A DNA stretch of 64,000 bases, taken from Bacteroidales bacterium (GTDB taxonomy: Bacteria > Bacteroidota > Bacteroidia > Bacteroidales > Bacteroidaceae). Positions 26,041 through 35,671 of this stretch are shown here, piece by piece; positions within the stretch are counted from its first letter, which is position 1; each line of letters starts with the position of its first letter. A model generated the notes under the pieces. That model ran no database searches. It had not been told where the DNA came from and saw nothing but the letters and a program-made list of their open reading frames with translations. The position numbers and the translations under genes were made by a program. The stretch is taken from contig SUXO01000002.1 of the NCBI GenBank assembly GCA_015060885.1, positions 57,646 to 121,645 of the forward strand. The letters are read 5' to 3'.

Positions 26041-26103
26041 TGTTACAATTTTATTAAATATCGAAACGGGTGTTACAATGTTCGACAATTCTGTTTATTT
26101 TTG
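26041..26103 (+). promoter_or_regulatory. Promoter region of the PhoB-like regulator
   Basis: The -7 element is TATTTTTG (26096-26103). TGTTACA occurs at 26041-26047 and 26071-26077, exactly 30 bp apart. The first is followed after 4 bp by TATTAAA, giving a 7-4-7 arrangement on the opposite strand. This suggests autoregulation by the encoded regulator. Confidence 0.4.
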
Positions 26104-26127
26104 CGTAGACCGATATATAAATAAGGT

Positions 26128-26826
26128 ATGACAGAACGTATTTTAATAGTTGATGACGAAGAGACCTTGTGCGAGGTTCTTAAAATAAATCTCGAAAATG
26201 AGGGTTACGATGTGGATGTGGCATACAGTGCCGAACAGGCCTTGACATACGACCTGAACAACTATTCGCTCATTCTGCTCGATATTATGATGGGCGAGAT
26301 AAGCGGTATAAAGATGGCGAAGATGTTGAAGGCCGATGTTAAAACGGCCGGAATACCCATTATCTTCTGCACGGCGCGCGACAGTGAGGATGATATGGTT
26401 ATGGGGCTTAACATTGGTGCCGATGACTATATTATGAAGCCTTATACAATCCGTAATGTGGTTGCGAGGGTTAAGAGTGTGTTGCGCCGTGCATCCTCAC
26501 ACAAGAGCATTGTGGTTGCGCAGGCCGAAAAGCCGAACCGTTTGGAGGTCGATGGCTTATGCCTCGACTTGGAGTTCAAGCGTTGCACGGTCGATGGTGA
26601 GGAGGTGAAGCTCGCAAGAAAAGAGTTTGAACTGCTGGCCTACCTCATAAAACACCGTGGCAAAATTTGCTCGCGCGAGCAGATATTGAGCCGGGTTTGG
26701 AGCGACGAGGTTGTGGTGCTCGACCGTACCATCGATGTAAATATCACCCGTCTGCGTTCCAAAATAGGTGTTTATGGTTCATATATAGTTACCCGTTCGG
26801 GTTTTGGTTATGGCTTCCGCGATTAA
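26128..26826 (+). CDS. OmpR/PhoB-family response regulator
   Basis: A 232-residue protein: receiver domain (residues about 1-120) with IVDDEE acidic pocket, phospho-Asp in LILLDIMM and KPY switch. A winged-helix DNA-binding domain follows (about 140-232), with LARKEFELLAYLI, SREQILSRVW and DRTIDVNITRLRSKIG. It overlaps the histidine kinase gene by 17 bp and is divergent from the pst operon, so it is the probable PhoB equivalent. Confidence 0.9.
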   Translation: MTERILIVDDEETLCEVLKINLENEGYDVDVAYSAEQALTYDLNNYSLILLDIMMGEISGIKMAKMLKADVKTAGIPIIFCTARDSEDDMVMGLNIGADDYIMKPYTIRNVVARVKSVLRRASSHKSIVVAQAEKPNRLEVDGLCLDLEFKRCTVDGEEVKLARKEFELLAYLIKHRGKICSREQILSRVWSDEVVVLDRTIDVNITRLRSKIGVYGSYIVTRSGFGYGFRD

Positions 26827-28264
26827 GTTATCCTATCACAGGCGTCTGTTCTTCTTGCTCCTCTTTTTCTCGTGGAGTATTGTAGTCTGTTTTATGGGCT
26901 ACCAATATATGCGCGAGAAACAGTATAAATCGGACTTCCTGGCGGCCCAGTTGCAGTTGTATAACCGTTCTCTGCTCGAAATAGTGGAGGAGGGTGTCGC
27001 ATTTGACGATTATATAAACTCGCACAAACAGCCTTTCGAAGACTTGCGCATATCTGTAATAACAAATTCGGGCAAAGTAATTTACGATAACCTCTTGCCG
27101 TTCGACCTGCTCGACAACCACAGCGACCGTCCCGAAATTGCGTCGGCTATGAAAAGTGGAACGGGCTACACACTGAAACGGCAATCGGCAAGCGACGGGC
27201 GGCTCTATCTGTACTCGGCCACAAAGGGCGACAATGTGGTGGTGCGTTGCGCCATCCCCTATTCAGCATCGTTGGAGAATATGCTTGCAGTCGACTGGAC
27301 CGGCCTGCTTGTGATGCTTGCGGTGAGTGTCGCAATGAGCGTTATGGCCTACCTGGCCACACGAAGGCTTGGAAAGACCATTGAACGTCTTAACCTGTTT
27401 GCCGAAAAGGCCGAAAAGGGCGAGTCTTTTGTCGATAGCACTCCCTTCCCCAATGATGAACTCGGTTCGATATCGAACCACATTATACGCATATACTCGC
27501 AGTGGCAACGTACTGCCGAGGAGAGGGACAGGGCTCACGAGAATGCTTTGCGTGAAGAGCAGGAAAAGATGCGTATAAAGCGGCAGCTTACCAATAATAT
27601 AAACCACGAACTGAAAACCCCCGTGGCCTCCATTCAGGTGTGCCTCGAAACCTTGCTTTCGGGCATAAAACTGAGTGATGAGAAGCGTCAGGAACTTATA
27701 GAACGCTGTTATGTGAACAACGACCGCCTACGTCGTCTGCTCAACGATGTTTCTCTCATTACCCGCATAGAAGGCGGGAGCCAGGTCGTGGGGCGTGAGA
27801 AGGTTGTTGTGAACGAGGTGCTCAATGATATAAAGGAGGAACTTGCAATAATGCCGGAGGGCGAGCGTATGCAGCTGCATATCGATTTTCCCAGTATTGT
27901 GACCATCGAGGGCAATATGTCGCTAATATGCTCTGTGTTCAGTAATCTCACGGAAAATGCAATGTCCTATTCCGGTGGCAAAAATATCTATATATCATTG
28001 TTGGAAAACAGCGAGAAGCAGTGCCGCATACGTTTCGAAGATGATGGAGTGGGTGTGGAGGAGTCGCAGTTGCCCCGCCTTTTCGAGAGGTTTTACAGGG
28101 TGGACAAAGGCCGCTCACGCAAGAAGGGCGGTACAGGTCTGGGGCTTGCAATAGTAAAGCACGTGGTGCAGTTCCACGGCGGTACCATAACCGTGTGCAA
28201 TCGCCCATCAGGCGGCCTGCGCTTCGATTTTTCACTGCGCAAGAGTGTCGATGCCGAAGTTTAA
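26810..28264 (+). CDS. Sensor histidine kinase, probable PhoR
   Basis: A 484-residue membrane kinase with a first transmembrane segment near residues 10-30, an extracytoplasmic sensor region, and a second segment near 165-185. HAMP-like and DHp regions follow, with the phospho-acceptor His in INHELKTPVAS. The HATPase domain has N-box LTENAMSYSGG, G1 DDGVGV and G2 GGTGLGLAIVKH. The ATG at 26810 lies inside the regulator gene, giving translational coupling. Pairing with the adjacent regulator and the pst genes implies phosphate signalling, which is inference. Confidence 0.88.
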   Translation: MASAIKLSYHRRLFFLLLFFSWSIVVCFMGYQYMREKQYKSDFLAAQLQLYNRSLLEIVEEGVAFDDYINSHKQPFEDLRISVITNSGKVIYDNLLPFDLLDNHSDRPEIASAMKSGTGYTLKRQSASDGRLYLYSATKGDNVVVRCAIPYSASLENMLAVDWTGLLVMLAVSVAMSVMAYLATRRLGKTIERLNLFAEKAEKGESFVDSTPFPNDELGSISNHIIRIYSQWQRTAEERDRAHENALREEQEKMRIKRQLTNNINHELKTPVASIQVCLETLLSGIKLSDEKRQELIERCYVNNDRLRRLLNDVSLITRIEGGSQVVGREKVVVNEVLNDIKEELAIMPEGERMQLHIDFPSIVTIEGNMSLICSVFSNLTENAMSYSGGKNIYISLLENSEKQCRIRFEDDGVGVEESQLPRLFERFYRVDKGRSRKKGGTGLGLAIVKHVVQFHGGTITVCNRPSGGLRFDFSLRKSVDAEV

Positions 28265-28367
28265 GGAGAATATTTGCCCTTATAGGCATAATTTATTGTT
28301 ATTTAACTTCCCGTTTGCCGTATTTTCCCGTTGAATTGTCTATCTTGTTGCTCCTAATAGATGAGCG

Positions 28368-29150
28368 ATGCCCGGTAGAAGATTCATTACACTGTTCTTG
28401 GCCTTTTTCTCCTTTTCGGTGGGGTGGTGTGCCTCCCCGCCATCGGTCATAGCCCACAGGGGAGGTGCCGCGCTTGGCGTGGAGAATACCTTGTCGTGCA
28501 TAGAGGCTGCCATCGTTGCCGGAGCCGATGCCGTGGAAATAGATGTACGTCTGACAAAAGATGGGTGTCCGGTTGTGTTTCACGATGCAAAGGTCAATGC
28601 CACCACCAATGGCAGGGGTAAAATATCGGACCTCTCTTTGGCGTATGTGCAATCGCTGCAAATTTACGACAAGAAAGGTGTACCCACGCGGGAAACAATC
28701 CCGACACTGCAACAGGTACTCTCGTTTGTAAATGGGCGTTGCGGTGTGCTCATAGAGGTAAAAGAGGCCGGTCGTGGCATCGAGGAGAGAATATTGAACG
28801 ATGTGCTTGCCTGCAATGCAACCGAATGGGTGTCGGTGCAGTCGTTCAGTGACGATGTGCTGTTCAGGTTCCATGAGCTTAATGTGCCCTTTCCGCTTGA
28901 AAAACTGATAGTGTTCAAAGTGCCATTGTTGCCGCTGGTTGCCGATGGCACTCTGCGCAATTTCTCCCTCGACAAATATCATTTTATATCCTCGTTCAAT
29001 TTTAAACAAAGTTTCTTTCCCTCGCGGCTTGCGGCAAAATTGCGTAAAGCCGGGAAGCAAGTGAAGGTGTGGGCCGTGGATGCCCCTTCAAGCTCCATTG
29101 AATTCGATGTCGACGGGGTTATTACCGATACGCCTCATTTATGGAGATAA
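28368..29150 (+). CDS. Glycerophosphodiester phosphodiesterase family protein
   Basis: This 260-residue exported protein starts with a signal peptide (FITLFLAFFSFSVGWCAS). It has GDPD motifs: IAHRGG with catalytic His, GVENTL with metal-binding Glu, AVEIDVRLTKDG, and FHD with the second catalytic His. A later VLIEVKE and a final VDGVITDTPH also fit. It cleaves glycerophosphodiesters to glycerol-3-phosphate and an alcohol. Its position next to the Pho-type regulators suggests phosphate scavenging. Confidence 0.88.
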   Translation: MPGRRFITLFLAFFSFSVGWCASPPSVIAHRGGAALGVENTLSCIEAAIVAGADAVEIDVRLTKDGCPVVFHDAKVNATTNGRGKISDLSLAYVQSLQIYDKKGVPTRETIPTLQQVLSFVNGRCGVLIEVKEAGRGIEERILNDVLACNATEWVSVQSFSDDVLFRFHELNVPFPLEKLIVFKVPLLPLVADGTLRNFSLDKYHFISSFNFKQSFFPSRLAAKLRKAGKQVKVWAVDAPSSSIEFDVDGVITDTPHLWR

Positions 29151-29296
29151 TGGAAATTTTCATATTCGCTAAAATATCTTTTTGCTTATAAAAACCAGTG
29201 TGTTTTCTTGGTTTTATGCTTTTGCGAGGCTTTCCCTTTTTCCTTTTGCAATCATTATCTTGCAAAGGGTGGTAAAATGTAAATATTTTTAAGTTG

Positions 29297-29310
29297 TTAC
29301 AAAGTTGTAA
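29297..29310. promoter_or_regulatory. Palindromic operator candidate upstream of pflB
   Basis: TTACAA-AG-TTGTAA is a perfect palindrome 61 bp upstream of the pflB -7 element. Its size fits a CRP/FNR-type dimer site, which would make sense for an anaerobic enzyme, but the sequence is not the classical one. Confidence 0.35.
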
Positions 29311-29370
29311 TCATTGCAAAAATGTGGATAATTGTATGAAAATTATAGTGTTTAACTAATAATAATTTCT

Positions 29371-29378
29371 TACCTTTG
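29371..29378 (+). promoter_or_regulatory. -7 element of the pflB promoter
   Basis: TACCTTTG, a perfect TAnnTTTG match. The transcript would start near 29385 and carry a leader of about 100 nt. Confidence 0.6.
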
Positions 29379-29399
29379 CAGTAAATATCGAAGATATAC

Positions 29400-29445
29400 T
29401 GCGCTTGCTGTGAAAACACAGAATCCTTATTTGGGTTTCCGCGCA
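29400..29445 (+). ncRNA. Structured 5' leader of pflB (three-way junction)
   Basis: TGCGC (29400-29404) pairs with GCGCA (29441-29445) and encloses two adjacent hairpins. These are CTGTG-AAAA-CACAG (29408-29421) and AATCC-TTATTT-GGGTT (29422-29437). All three helices are contiguous. It lies between promoter and start codon, 39 bp before the ATG. It could be a regulatory element or an mRNA stabiliser; I do not recognise a known riboswitch class. Confidence 0.5.
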
Positions 29446-29484
29446 ATTATAGAAAAAGTAATTAACTTAAAATCATAAGGTATT

Positions 29485-31713
29485 ATGGAATTGAATAAAA
29501 TGTTTAAGGATGGCTTGTGGAGCAAGGAAATCAATGTATCCGATTTCGTACACGAGAACATCACTCCTTACGAAGGTGATGCTTCGTTCCTTGTAGGTCC
29601 CACGGAGAGAACCAAGAAAATTTGGGACAAGTGTTTGGAAGCGCTTGCCGAAGAACGTGCCAATAACGGTGTCCGTTCACTCGACAACACCACAGTGTCA
29701 ACTATAACATCGCACAAGGCCGGTTACATCGACCGTGAGAATGAGCTTATCGTCGGTTTGCAGACCGATGAACTGTTGAAACGTGCCATTAAGCCTTTTG
29801 GTGGAATAAAGGTGGTTGAGAAGGCCTGTCGCGAGAATGGTGTTGAGGTTGACGACCGCGTAAAAGAGATATTTACCCACTATCGCAAGACACACAACGA
29901 TGGTGTGTTCGATGCATATACCGAAGAGATTCGTACCTTCCGTTCATTGGGCTTCCTCACCGGTCTGCCCGATAACTATGCTCGTGGCCGCATAATCGGT
30001 GACTACCGTCGTTTGGCTCTCTATGGTCTCGACCGCTTGATTGAGGCCAAAAAGAACGACCTTAAAGGCTTGTTGAGCCCTATGACCGATGCTACAATCC
30101 GTTTGCGCGAGGAGGTGTCGGAGCAGATAAAGGCTCTTAACGAGATGAAGGTGATGGGCGAGTATTATGGCCTCGACCTCAGCCGCCCTGCAACAACAGC
30201 ACAAGAGGCTGTGCAGTGGGTTTATATGGCTTATCTTGCATCGGTCAAGGAACTCGACGGTGCAGCGATGTCGCTCGGAAACGTTTCTACATTCCTCGAT
30301 ATCTACATACAGTATGACCTCGACCACGGCAATATCGACGAAACATTCGCGCAGGAACTTATCGACCAGTTCGTGATAAAGCTGCGTATGGTGCGCCACC
30401 TGCGTATGCAGTCCTACAACGATATCTTCGCAGGTGACCCCACCTGGATTACCGAGGCTATCGGCGGCCGTTTCAACGACGGACGTACCAAGGTTACAAA
30501 GACCTCTTTCCGTTTCTTGCAGACACTTTACAACCTCGGCCCCTCGCCCGAACCCAATATGACAGTTCTATGGAGCCCCGAACTCCCCGAAGGTTTCAAG
30601 GAGTTCTGTGCAAAGGTCTCAATCGACACATCATCAATACAGTATGAGAACGACACCCTTATGCGCGAGGTGCGTAACTGCGACGACTACGGTATTGCCT
30701 GCTGCGTTTCTTACCAGGCAATAGGTAAGCAGATACAGTTCTTCGGTGCACGTTGCAACTTTGCAAAGGCGTTGCTGCTTGCTATAAACGGCGGCCGCTG
30801 CGAGAACACAGGAACACTCATTGTCAAGGATATTCCCGTTCTTTCGGGCGAGTTGCTCAACTTCGAGGAGGTGCTCTCTAACTACAAGAAGGTGCTTATG
30901 GAGATTGCACGCGTTTACAACGATGCAATGAACATTATCCACTATATGCACGACAAGTACTATTACGAGAAATCGCAGATGGCGTTCATCGATACAAACC
31001 CCACCATCAACCTTGCTTATGGAGTTGCCGGTCTTTCAATCGTGCTCGACTCTCTGTCGGCCATCAAGTATGGTAAAGTTACCGTTAAACGCAATGAACT
31101 CGGCCTTACCGAGGGCTTTGAGATTGAGAAGGACTTCCCCTGTTTCGGTAACGACGACGACCGTGTGGACCACCTCGGTGTCGACCTCGTTTACTTTTTC
31201 AGCGAGGAGCTCAAAAAACGCCCCATCTACAAGAATGCGCAGGCTACATTGTCGCTGCTCACAATTACATCGAATGTGATGTATGGCCGCAAGACAGGTG
31301 CAACCCCCGACGGCCGTGCCAAGGGCGTTGCCTTCGCTCCCGGTGCCAACCCAATGCACGGACGCGACAAGAAGGGTGCCGTTGCATCGTTGAGTTCGGT
31401 TGCAAAGTTGCGCTACCGCGACTCACAGGACGGTATCAGTAACACCTTCTCAATTATCCCCAAATCGTTGGGTGTCGACACTGAAACACGTATCGAGAAC
31501 CTTGTGACAATGATGGACGGTTACTTCACCAAAGGTGCTCACCACCTCAACGTGAACGTGCTGAACCGCGAAATGTTGTTGGATGCAATGGAACACCCCG
31601 AGAAATATCCCCAGCTCACAATCCGTGTATCGGGTTATGCCGTGAACTTCATTAAATTGAGCCGCGAGCATCAGTTGGAGGTTATCTCACGTTCTTTCCA
31701 CGAGCGTATGTAA
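29485..31713 (+). CDS. pflB: Formate C-acetyltransferase (pyruvate formate-lyase)
   Basis: A 742-residue glycyl-radical enzyme converting pyruvate and CoA to acetyl-CoA and formate in fermentation. The catalytic cysteine pair is in [11 protein letters not shown] and the C-terminal glycyl radical loop in RVSGYAVNF. Other family blocks ([33 protein letters not shown]) are present. Length is normal. It is followed by its activase after a strong hairpin. Confidence 0.96.
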   Translation: MELNKMFKDGLWSKEINVSDFVHENITPYEGDASFLVGPTERTKKIWDKCLEALAEERANNGVRSLDNTTVSTITSHKAGYIDRENELIVGLQTDELLKRAIKPFGGIKVVEKACRENGVEVDDRVKEIFTHYRKTHNDGVFDAYTEEIRTFRSLGFLTGLPDNYARGRIIGDYRRLALYGLDRLIEAKKNDLKGLLSPMTDATIRLREEVSEQIKALNEMKVMGEYYGLDLSRPATTAQEAVQWVYMAYLASVKELDGAAMSLGNVSTFLDIYIQYDLDHGNIDETFAQELIDQFVIKLRMVRHLRMQSYNDIFAGDPTWITEAIGGRFNDGRTKVTKTSFRFLQTLYNLGPSPEPNMTVLWSPELPEGFKEFCAKVSIDTSSIQYENDTLMREVRNCDDYGIACCVSYQAIGKQIQFFGARCNFAKALLLAINGGRCENTGTLIVKDIPVLSGELLNFEEVLSNYKKVLMEIARVYNDAMNIIHYMHDKYYYEKSQMAFIDTNPTINLAYGVAGLSIVLDSLSAIKYGKVTVKRNELGLTEGFEIEKDFPCFGNDDDRVDHLGVDLVYFFSEELKKRPIYKNAQATLSLLTITSNVMYGRKTGATPDGRAKGVAFAPGANPMHGRDKKGAVASLSSVAKLRYRDSQDGISNTFSIIPKSLGVDTETRIENLVTMMDGYFTKGAHHLNVNVLNREMLLDAMEHPEKYPQLTIRVSGYAVNFIKLSREHQLEVISRSFHERM

Positions 31714-31734
31714 TCCATAATAAACGAATGAAAG

Positions 31735-31759
31735 CAGAGGCCGGCAAAACCGGCCTCTG
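31735..31759 (+). other. Intercistronic hairpin between pflB and pflA
   Basis: CAGAGGCCGG-CAAAA-CCGGCCTCTG is a perfect 10-bp GC-rich stem with no T tract. It probably stabilises the pflB mRNA end or lowers pflA expression, rather than acting as a full terminator. Confidence 0.65.
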
Positions 31760-31782
31760 TCGGTATAAAAGAACAGTAGAAT

Positions 31783-32511
31783 ATGATAAAAGTACATTCA
31801 TACGAGTCTATGGGTACCTTCGACGGCCCCGGTCTTCGCTTGGTCATTTTCCTGCAAGGCTGTAACTTCCGTTGCAAGTATTGCGCCAACCCCGATACCA
31901 TAGATGCCACAGGCGAGAGCACCGAAACCTCGGTAGAGGAGATTATGCGTATGGCAATGAACGAGAAGGCGTTTTTCGGGAAAAAGGGTGGTGTCACATT
32001 CAGCGGCGGCGAGCCCACCGTACAGGCGGCAGCCCTCATCCCTCTTGTGAAACGCCTTAAAGAGCAGGGAATAAGTGTCTGCATTGATACAAATGGCAGT
32101 ATATGGAACAAGGATGTAGAGGAACTCTTCGAGCTTGTCGATATTGTATTGCTCGATGTAAAGCAGTTCAACCCCGAAAGACACCGTGCTCTCACCGGCC
32201 GTGGAAACGAACAGACCTTGCGCACCGCACGTTGGCTCGAAGAGCACAACAAACGCTTTTGGCTACGTTATGTTCTTGTGCAGGGGCATAGTGCGTTTGA
32301 GGAGGATATACGCGCTCTGGGCGAAGCTCTCGGCCAATACAAGATGATTGAGCGTGTCGAGGTTCTCCCTTATCACACCCTGGGCGTGCACAAGTACGAA
32401 GCTATGGGGTGGAAGTATGAACTCGAAGGCGTGAAAGAGAACACGCCCGAACAACTCAATGCGGCACAGGCCCTCTTCGAGGAGTATTTCCCCTGTGTAT
32501 ATGTCAATTAA
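31783..32511 (+). CDS. pflA: Pyruvate formate-lyase activating enzyme (radical SAM)
   Basis: This 242-residue radical SAM protein has the CNFRCKYC cluster motif binding the [4Fe-4S] centre, preceded by GTFDGPGLRLVIFLQG. It also has the SGGEP SAM-contact motif and LLDVKQF. It generates the glycyl radical on PflB. The size matches other activases with a minimal fold. The acetyltransferase gene follows 12 bp later. Confidence 0.95.
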   Translation: MIKVHSYESMGTFDGPGLRLVIFLQGCNFRCKYCANPDTIDATGESTETSVEEIMRMAMNEKAFFGKKGGVTFSGGEPTVQAAALIPLVKRLKEQGISVCIDTNGSIWNKDVEELFELVDIVLLDVKQFNPERHRALTGRGNEQTLRTARWLEEHNKRFWLRYVLVQGHSAFEEDIRALGEALGQYKMIERVEVLPYHTLGVHKYEAMGWKYELEGVKENTPEQLNAAQALFEEYFPCVYVN

Positions 32512-32523
32512 ACGCACATTGCT

Positions 32524-33099
32524 ATGTCTACCGAAAAGGATAAAATGTTGAGAGGGGAACTTTATGATGCCAATTATAATCCCCAGCTTATAGATGAGCG
32601 CAATGCCTGCAAGGCTCTTTGCGCACGTTACAATAATTCGGCTTATGAGGATGTTGAGGCCCGCCGTGCACTGCTGTGCAGGATAATAGGTTCGCACAAA
32701 GGGAGTTTTACAATTGAGCCTTCGTTCTGGTGCGATTATGGTTGCAATATCTCATTGGGCGAGAATTTCTATGCCAACCACAATCTTGTAATCCTCGATG
32801 CAGCCCCCGTTACCTTTGGCGACAATGTCTTTATAGGTCCGTCTTGCGGTTTTCACACAGCAGGGCATCCGTTGGATGTGGAGCAGCGCAACAAGGGGCT
32901 GGAATATGCAAAGCCCATTAAGGTGGGTAATAATGTGTGGATAGGTGCCGGTGTGCAGGTGCTTCCCGGTGTAACCATCGGCGATAATGTAACGATAGGG
33001 GCAGGCAGCGTAGTTACCCGCGATATTCCTTCCGATTGTGTTGCTGTGGGTTCGCCTTGCAAGGTAATGAAATATCTTCCTCATCAGCAAGAGCAGTAA
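32524..33099 (+). CDS. Maltose/galactoside O-acetyltransferase family protein
   Basis: This 191-residue left-handed beta-helix acetyltransferase has an N-terminal helical region (MLRGELYDANYNPQLIDER) typical of the Maa/LacA group. Hexapeptide repeats (ISLGENFYANHN, ITFGDNVFIGPSC-like, VWIGAGVQVLPGVTIGDN) follow. The catalytic His is in GFHTAGHPLD. It transfers acetyl from acetyl-CoA to a sugar hydroxyl. It probably shares the pfl transcript, but a metabolic link is not evident. Confidence 0.9.
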   Translation: MSTEKDKMLRGELYDANYNPQLIDERNACKALCARYNNSAYEDVEARRALLCRIIGSHKGSFTIEPSFWCDYGCNISLGENFYANHNLVILDAAPVTFGDNVFIGPSCGFHTAGHPLDVEQRNKGLEYAKPIKVGNNVWIGAGVQVLPGVTIGDNVTIGAGSVVTRDIPSDCVAVGSPCKVMKYLPHQQEQ

Positions 33100-33125
33100 A
33101 TCCGTTATAAACATTGGGGTGTTGT

Positions 33126-33702
33126 TAAAGGCTCACTAGTAAATTCTAGGGGCCTACTCAAAACTTCTCGGTGTTATTATCGGCTATTCTCTCAATTAAG
33201 AGAAGATTTCTTCTGCACTTGTTTTGCTCCCAGTGTTGAGCCACGCAGCCCTTTGTGGTGTACAGCGCTAGCAGAAGTAATTCAGAAAAAGAAACCGGCA
33301 CCGTAAGAGAGACAGCGGAGAGCCCTGCCGGGGGCAGGCCATTGTGCGAGTACTGTCTGAGCGCAGTGCGGGTATAATTTATCTTATATAGCCGCACGGA
33401 GCGAGTTACGCAGCACCCTGCAAACGGCAGAAAGGCTTGCAGCGACAAGCGAGTGTCGAACGAGTTATATTGCTTTAAAGCAATTCACGAGCAGAGACAG
33501 GAGCGACTTGAACGTCCCGTGTGCCGGGCGTTTTTGTTACTTTTTGAGCGACAAAAAGTAAATAAAGAGTTCAATGACAGAAAGAATAACTCATGGGCCA
33601 CCGAGGATTTAAAAGTGAGAAATGTTTTATCTCCCGGTTTTTGCAGGTGGGTGTTGTTAAACCTCAATTTGGTTATTCTCGCTTGGAAGCAAGAACAAAT
33701 AT
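33126..33702. repeat. Dispersed intergenic repeat, copy 3 and related modules
   Basis: No gene is visible in this 670-bp gap. Read on the minus strand it contains TTTGCAGGGTGCTGCG (33409-33424), then a copy-specific 104 bp, then ACGGTGCCGGTTTC (33291-33304). These are the same flanks as copies 1 and 2. At the left, the GGCTCAC and TTCTCGGTGTTATT motifs recur. At 33526-33570 a GTTACTTTTTGAGCGAC segment is repeated inverted at the window's right end. Confidence 0.7.
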
Positions 33703-33742
33703 CAAAAAAAATGGGTGTGCCGATGTAATCGGCACACCCATT
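33702..33742 (-). terminator. Terminator of the DUF2147 gene
   Basis: A perfect 15-bp stem, AATGGGTGTGCCGAT with ATCGGCACACCCATT (33710-33724 with 33728-33742) and a 3-nt loop. On the minus strand it is followed by a T run. Confidence 0.9.
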
Positions 33743-33771
33743 CACACTAAAATCAAAACTTACTTTACAAT

Positions 33772-34227
33772 TTATTTCAGTTTGGTCCAGTAGATAGTGG
33801 TACCTATACCCCATATATTGCCATAGAGTTTGAGTTTCTTCGCATCAACAAACTCGGCCTCCACGTTTACACGAATGCCTTTTGAAGGGTCGTAAATCTT
33901 TGTGCCGTTCCACTCGCCCTCCTCTTTGTCGAATTTAAGGCCTTTGATAACAACCACCTTGTCGATATCGACATTACGCAGGTTCTTGTCGGGGTTCTTG
34001 ACATCTTTACGTTTGTTGCCGTTCTTGTCGAGAGGGTTCTCAACCCAGAACAGCTGTGCTGTGTATGTGCCGTCGGCTGCTTTTGTCACGCGCACTTTGC
34101 TCTTGCTGCCACCACGGTCGGTAAGGTATTCACCAATGATTTCGTCACCACTCTTGTTGATGTTCTGTGCAAACGAAGGTATTGCAAAGCAAATGGCACA
34201 GATAAGTGTAAAGATAATTTTTTTCAT
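33772..34227 (-). CDS. DUF2147 exported protein
   Basis: A roughly 151-residue protein with signal peptide (MKKIIFTLICAICFAIPSFAQ). It has a DUF2147 beta-rich domain: IIGEYLTDRGGSKSKVRV, the DKNGNKRKDVKNPD block, GLKFDKEEGEWNGTKIYDPSKG and a final GTTIYWTKL. The family is periplasmic, of unknown function. Monocistronic, with its own promoter and terminator. Confidence 0.88.
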   Translation of the reverse strand: MKKIIFTLICAICFAIPSFAQNINKSGDEIIGEYLTDRGGSKSKVRVTKAADGTYTAQLFWVENPLDKNGNKRKDVKNPDKNLRNVDIDKVVVIKGLKFDKEEGEWNGTKIYDPSKGIRVNVEAEFVDAKKLKLYGNIWGIGTTIYWTKLK

Positions 34228-34256
34228 TTTGTACACAATTTTTAATTAAATATGTA

Positions 34257-34287
34257 CAAAGGTAGATGAAAACTGCACAAATGCCAA
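34257..34287 (-). promoter_or_regulatory. Promoter of the DUF2147 gene
   Basis: Minus-strand TTG (34285-34287) and TACCTTTG (34257-34264) are separated by 20 bp. Confidence 0.65.
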
Positions 34288-34375
34288 GTAAATGTGCAAA
34301 AATATATGATTTTTTGCACAACTTTAAACATTCTGTGCAGTTTATGTACAAGGTGTGGTAAAAACCACCTCTCTT

Positions 34376-35671
34376 TTACTGCGCTCCGTTCCTTATAATC
34401 ATAAGGTTGAGCGCAGCCTGTTCATCGCCCATTGCAGCAGCCTCCTCAAAAGCCTTTTCGGCTGCGTGCAGGTGGTGCAGGCGGTAATCGACAACGCCAC
34501 GGAGGTTTATGGCACGCGCATCGTCTTTGTATTGCCTCAATTGGTGCATTATTCTTGCATAATCGGGTGCAGGGTTCTCAATGAGTTCGTTTATAATGCT
34601 GTTTATGGCAATGGCTGCGCTGTCGGGCTTGTTGTTGTAGTATATGGCATTTATGGTTGCTCCCCGATGCTTGGCAAACGAGGCACGTGCAAGTTCGTTG
34701 TAAACTGCACCATTCTCATAAGTACGCAGCATAATCTCACGTTTGGTGGCCGAAGGCTCGCTTTTGAGTCTTGCTATGAATTCGTTGCCTTTGGGCAGGC
34801 CGAGTGCTTCAATGTCACTGTAAATGAGTGCCCAGTTCTTGCCCCCGTCGGCAACTTCAAAAATAGAGTCGGGCAGGCGGTGGTGTGCGCGTATGTGGTT
34901 GCGCAGTGCCATTGCACGCTGGTAGCCCAGCTGCGTGCTTCCCTGTTCGCTTGCTTCGGGCGATGTGTATCCCACAATCTGCACCGCCTCCACAGTGGTG
35001 CTGCTGTCGGCAATTATCCGGTTTATAACATCCATAAGTTCATCTATCGATTGTGCGTTATGCATATAGTTTACATCGACCAACGGGCTGTTGGTGCGGT
35101 AGCGCACAATCCTTCTGTTGGCCACACCCCCGTCATTTTCATTGGGCAGCGGGGCATAATGGCTTATGCTTTTTATATGCGGGTGCTCTTGTGCAAGGTG
35201 GTCGGCAATGGTGCGTGCGGCATCCACCTTGTGACAGCTGAGCGAAGGGCAGTCGGGGAGTATTATTTCGGTTGTGTCGAGTGCATATGTGGTTCCGTTC
35301 CGGTCGCTGTATTCGCTGTATGTGACACCCCACAGCGTGTCGGTTGCGTGTTTCTCGTGCAGTGCCACAACGCAGCGGTTGTTGCCGTGCTTGTGCAGTT
35401 GAGGCATATAACCATGTTTTTTGGCATATCTTTTTGCGTATTTCTTGCCCTGGAACTGCATTGCTGCCGAGCTGACACAGGTGTCGGGGTTGCACACGTG
35501 GGTAATGAGCAACATTCCGTCATTCGATGGCACTTTCTCGACATCGTAGTCGAATGTTACATACCAACAGCTGTCTTTGTGCTCCACCGAACAGCTGTCG
35601 GGGGCAATCTGTGCCATTGCCGCTATGCACGGGCATAGCGTGGCAAAAAGTAAAAGGGGTATTCGTTTCAT
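34376..35671 (-). CDS. OmpA-like exported protein
   Basis: The 431-residue protein has a signal peptide (MKRIPLLLFATLCPCIAAMAQ). A mid-protein OmpA-like peptidoglycan-binding segment covers about residues 195-300. There ELMDVINRIIADSS, VQIVGYTSPEASEQG and GYQRAMALRNHI match the usual helix-strand-NxxLSxxRA layout loosely. The C-terminal 130 residues are helical and TPR-like (HHLHAAEKAFEEAAAMGDEQAALNL). It may anchor an envelope structure, as in fimbria-associated OmpA proteins of Bacteroidales. Exact role unknown. Confidence 0.65.
   Translation of the reverse strand: MKRIPLLLFATLCPCIAAMAQIAPDSCSVEHKDSCWYVTFDYDVEKVPSNDGMLLITHVCNPDTCVSSAAMQFQGKKYAKRYAKKHGYMPQLHKHGNNRCVVALHEKHATDTLWGVTYSEYSDRNGTTYALDTTEIILPDCPSLSCHKVDAARTIADHLAQEHPHIKSISHYAPLPNENDGGVANRRIVRYRTNSPLVDVNYMHNAQSIDELMDVINRIIADSSTTVEAVQIVGYTSPEASEQGSTQLGYQRAMALRNHIRAHHRLPDSIFEVADGGKNWALIYSDIEALGLPKGNEFIARLKSEPSATKREIMLRTYENGAVYNELARASFAKHRGATINAIYYNNKPDSAAIAINSIINELIENPAPDYARIMHQLRQYKDDARAINLRGVVDYRLHHLHAAEKAFEEAAAMGDEQAALNLMIIRNGAQ

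Noticed and set aside
34355..35638. 427-codon plus-strand frame opposite the OmpA-like gene
   Set aside because: The minus-strand protein has a signal peptide and OmpA-like region, while the plus-strand product is Cys- and Val-rich with no domain.
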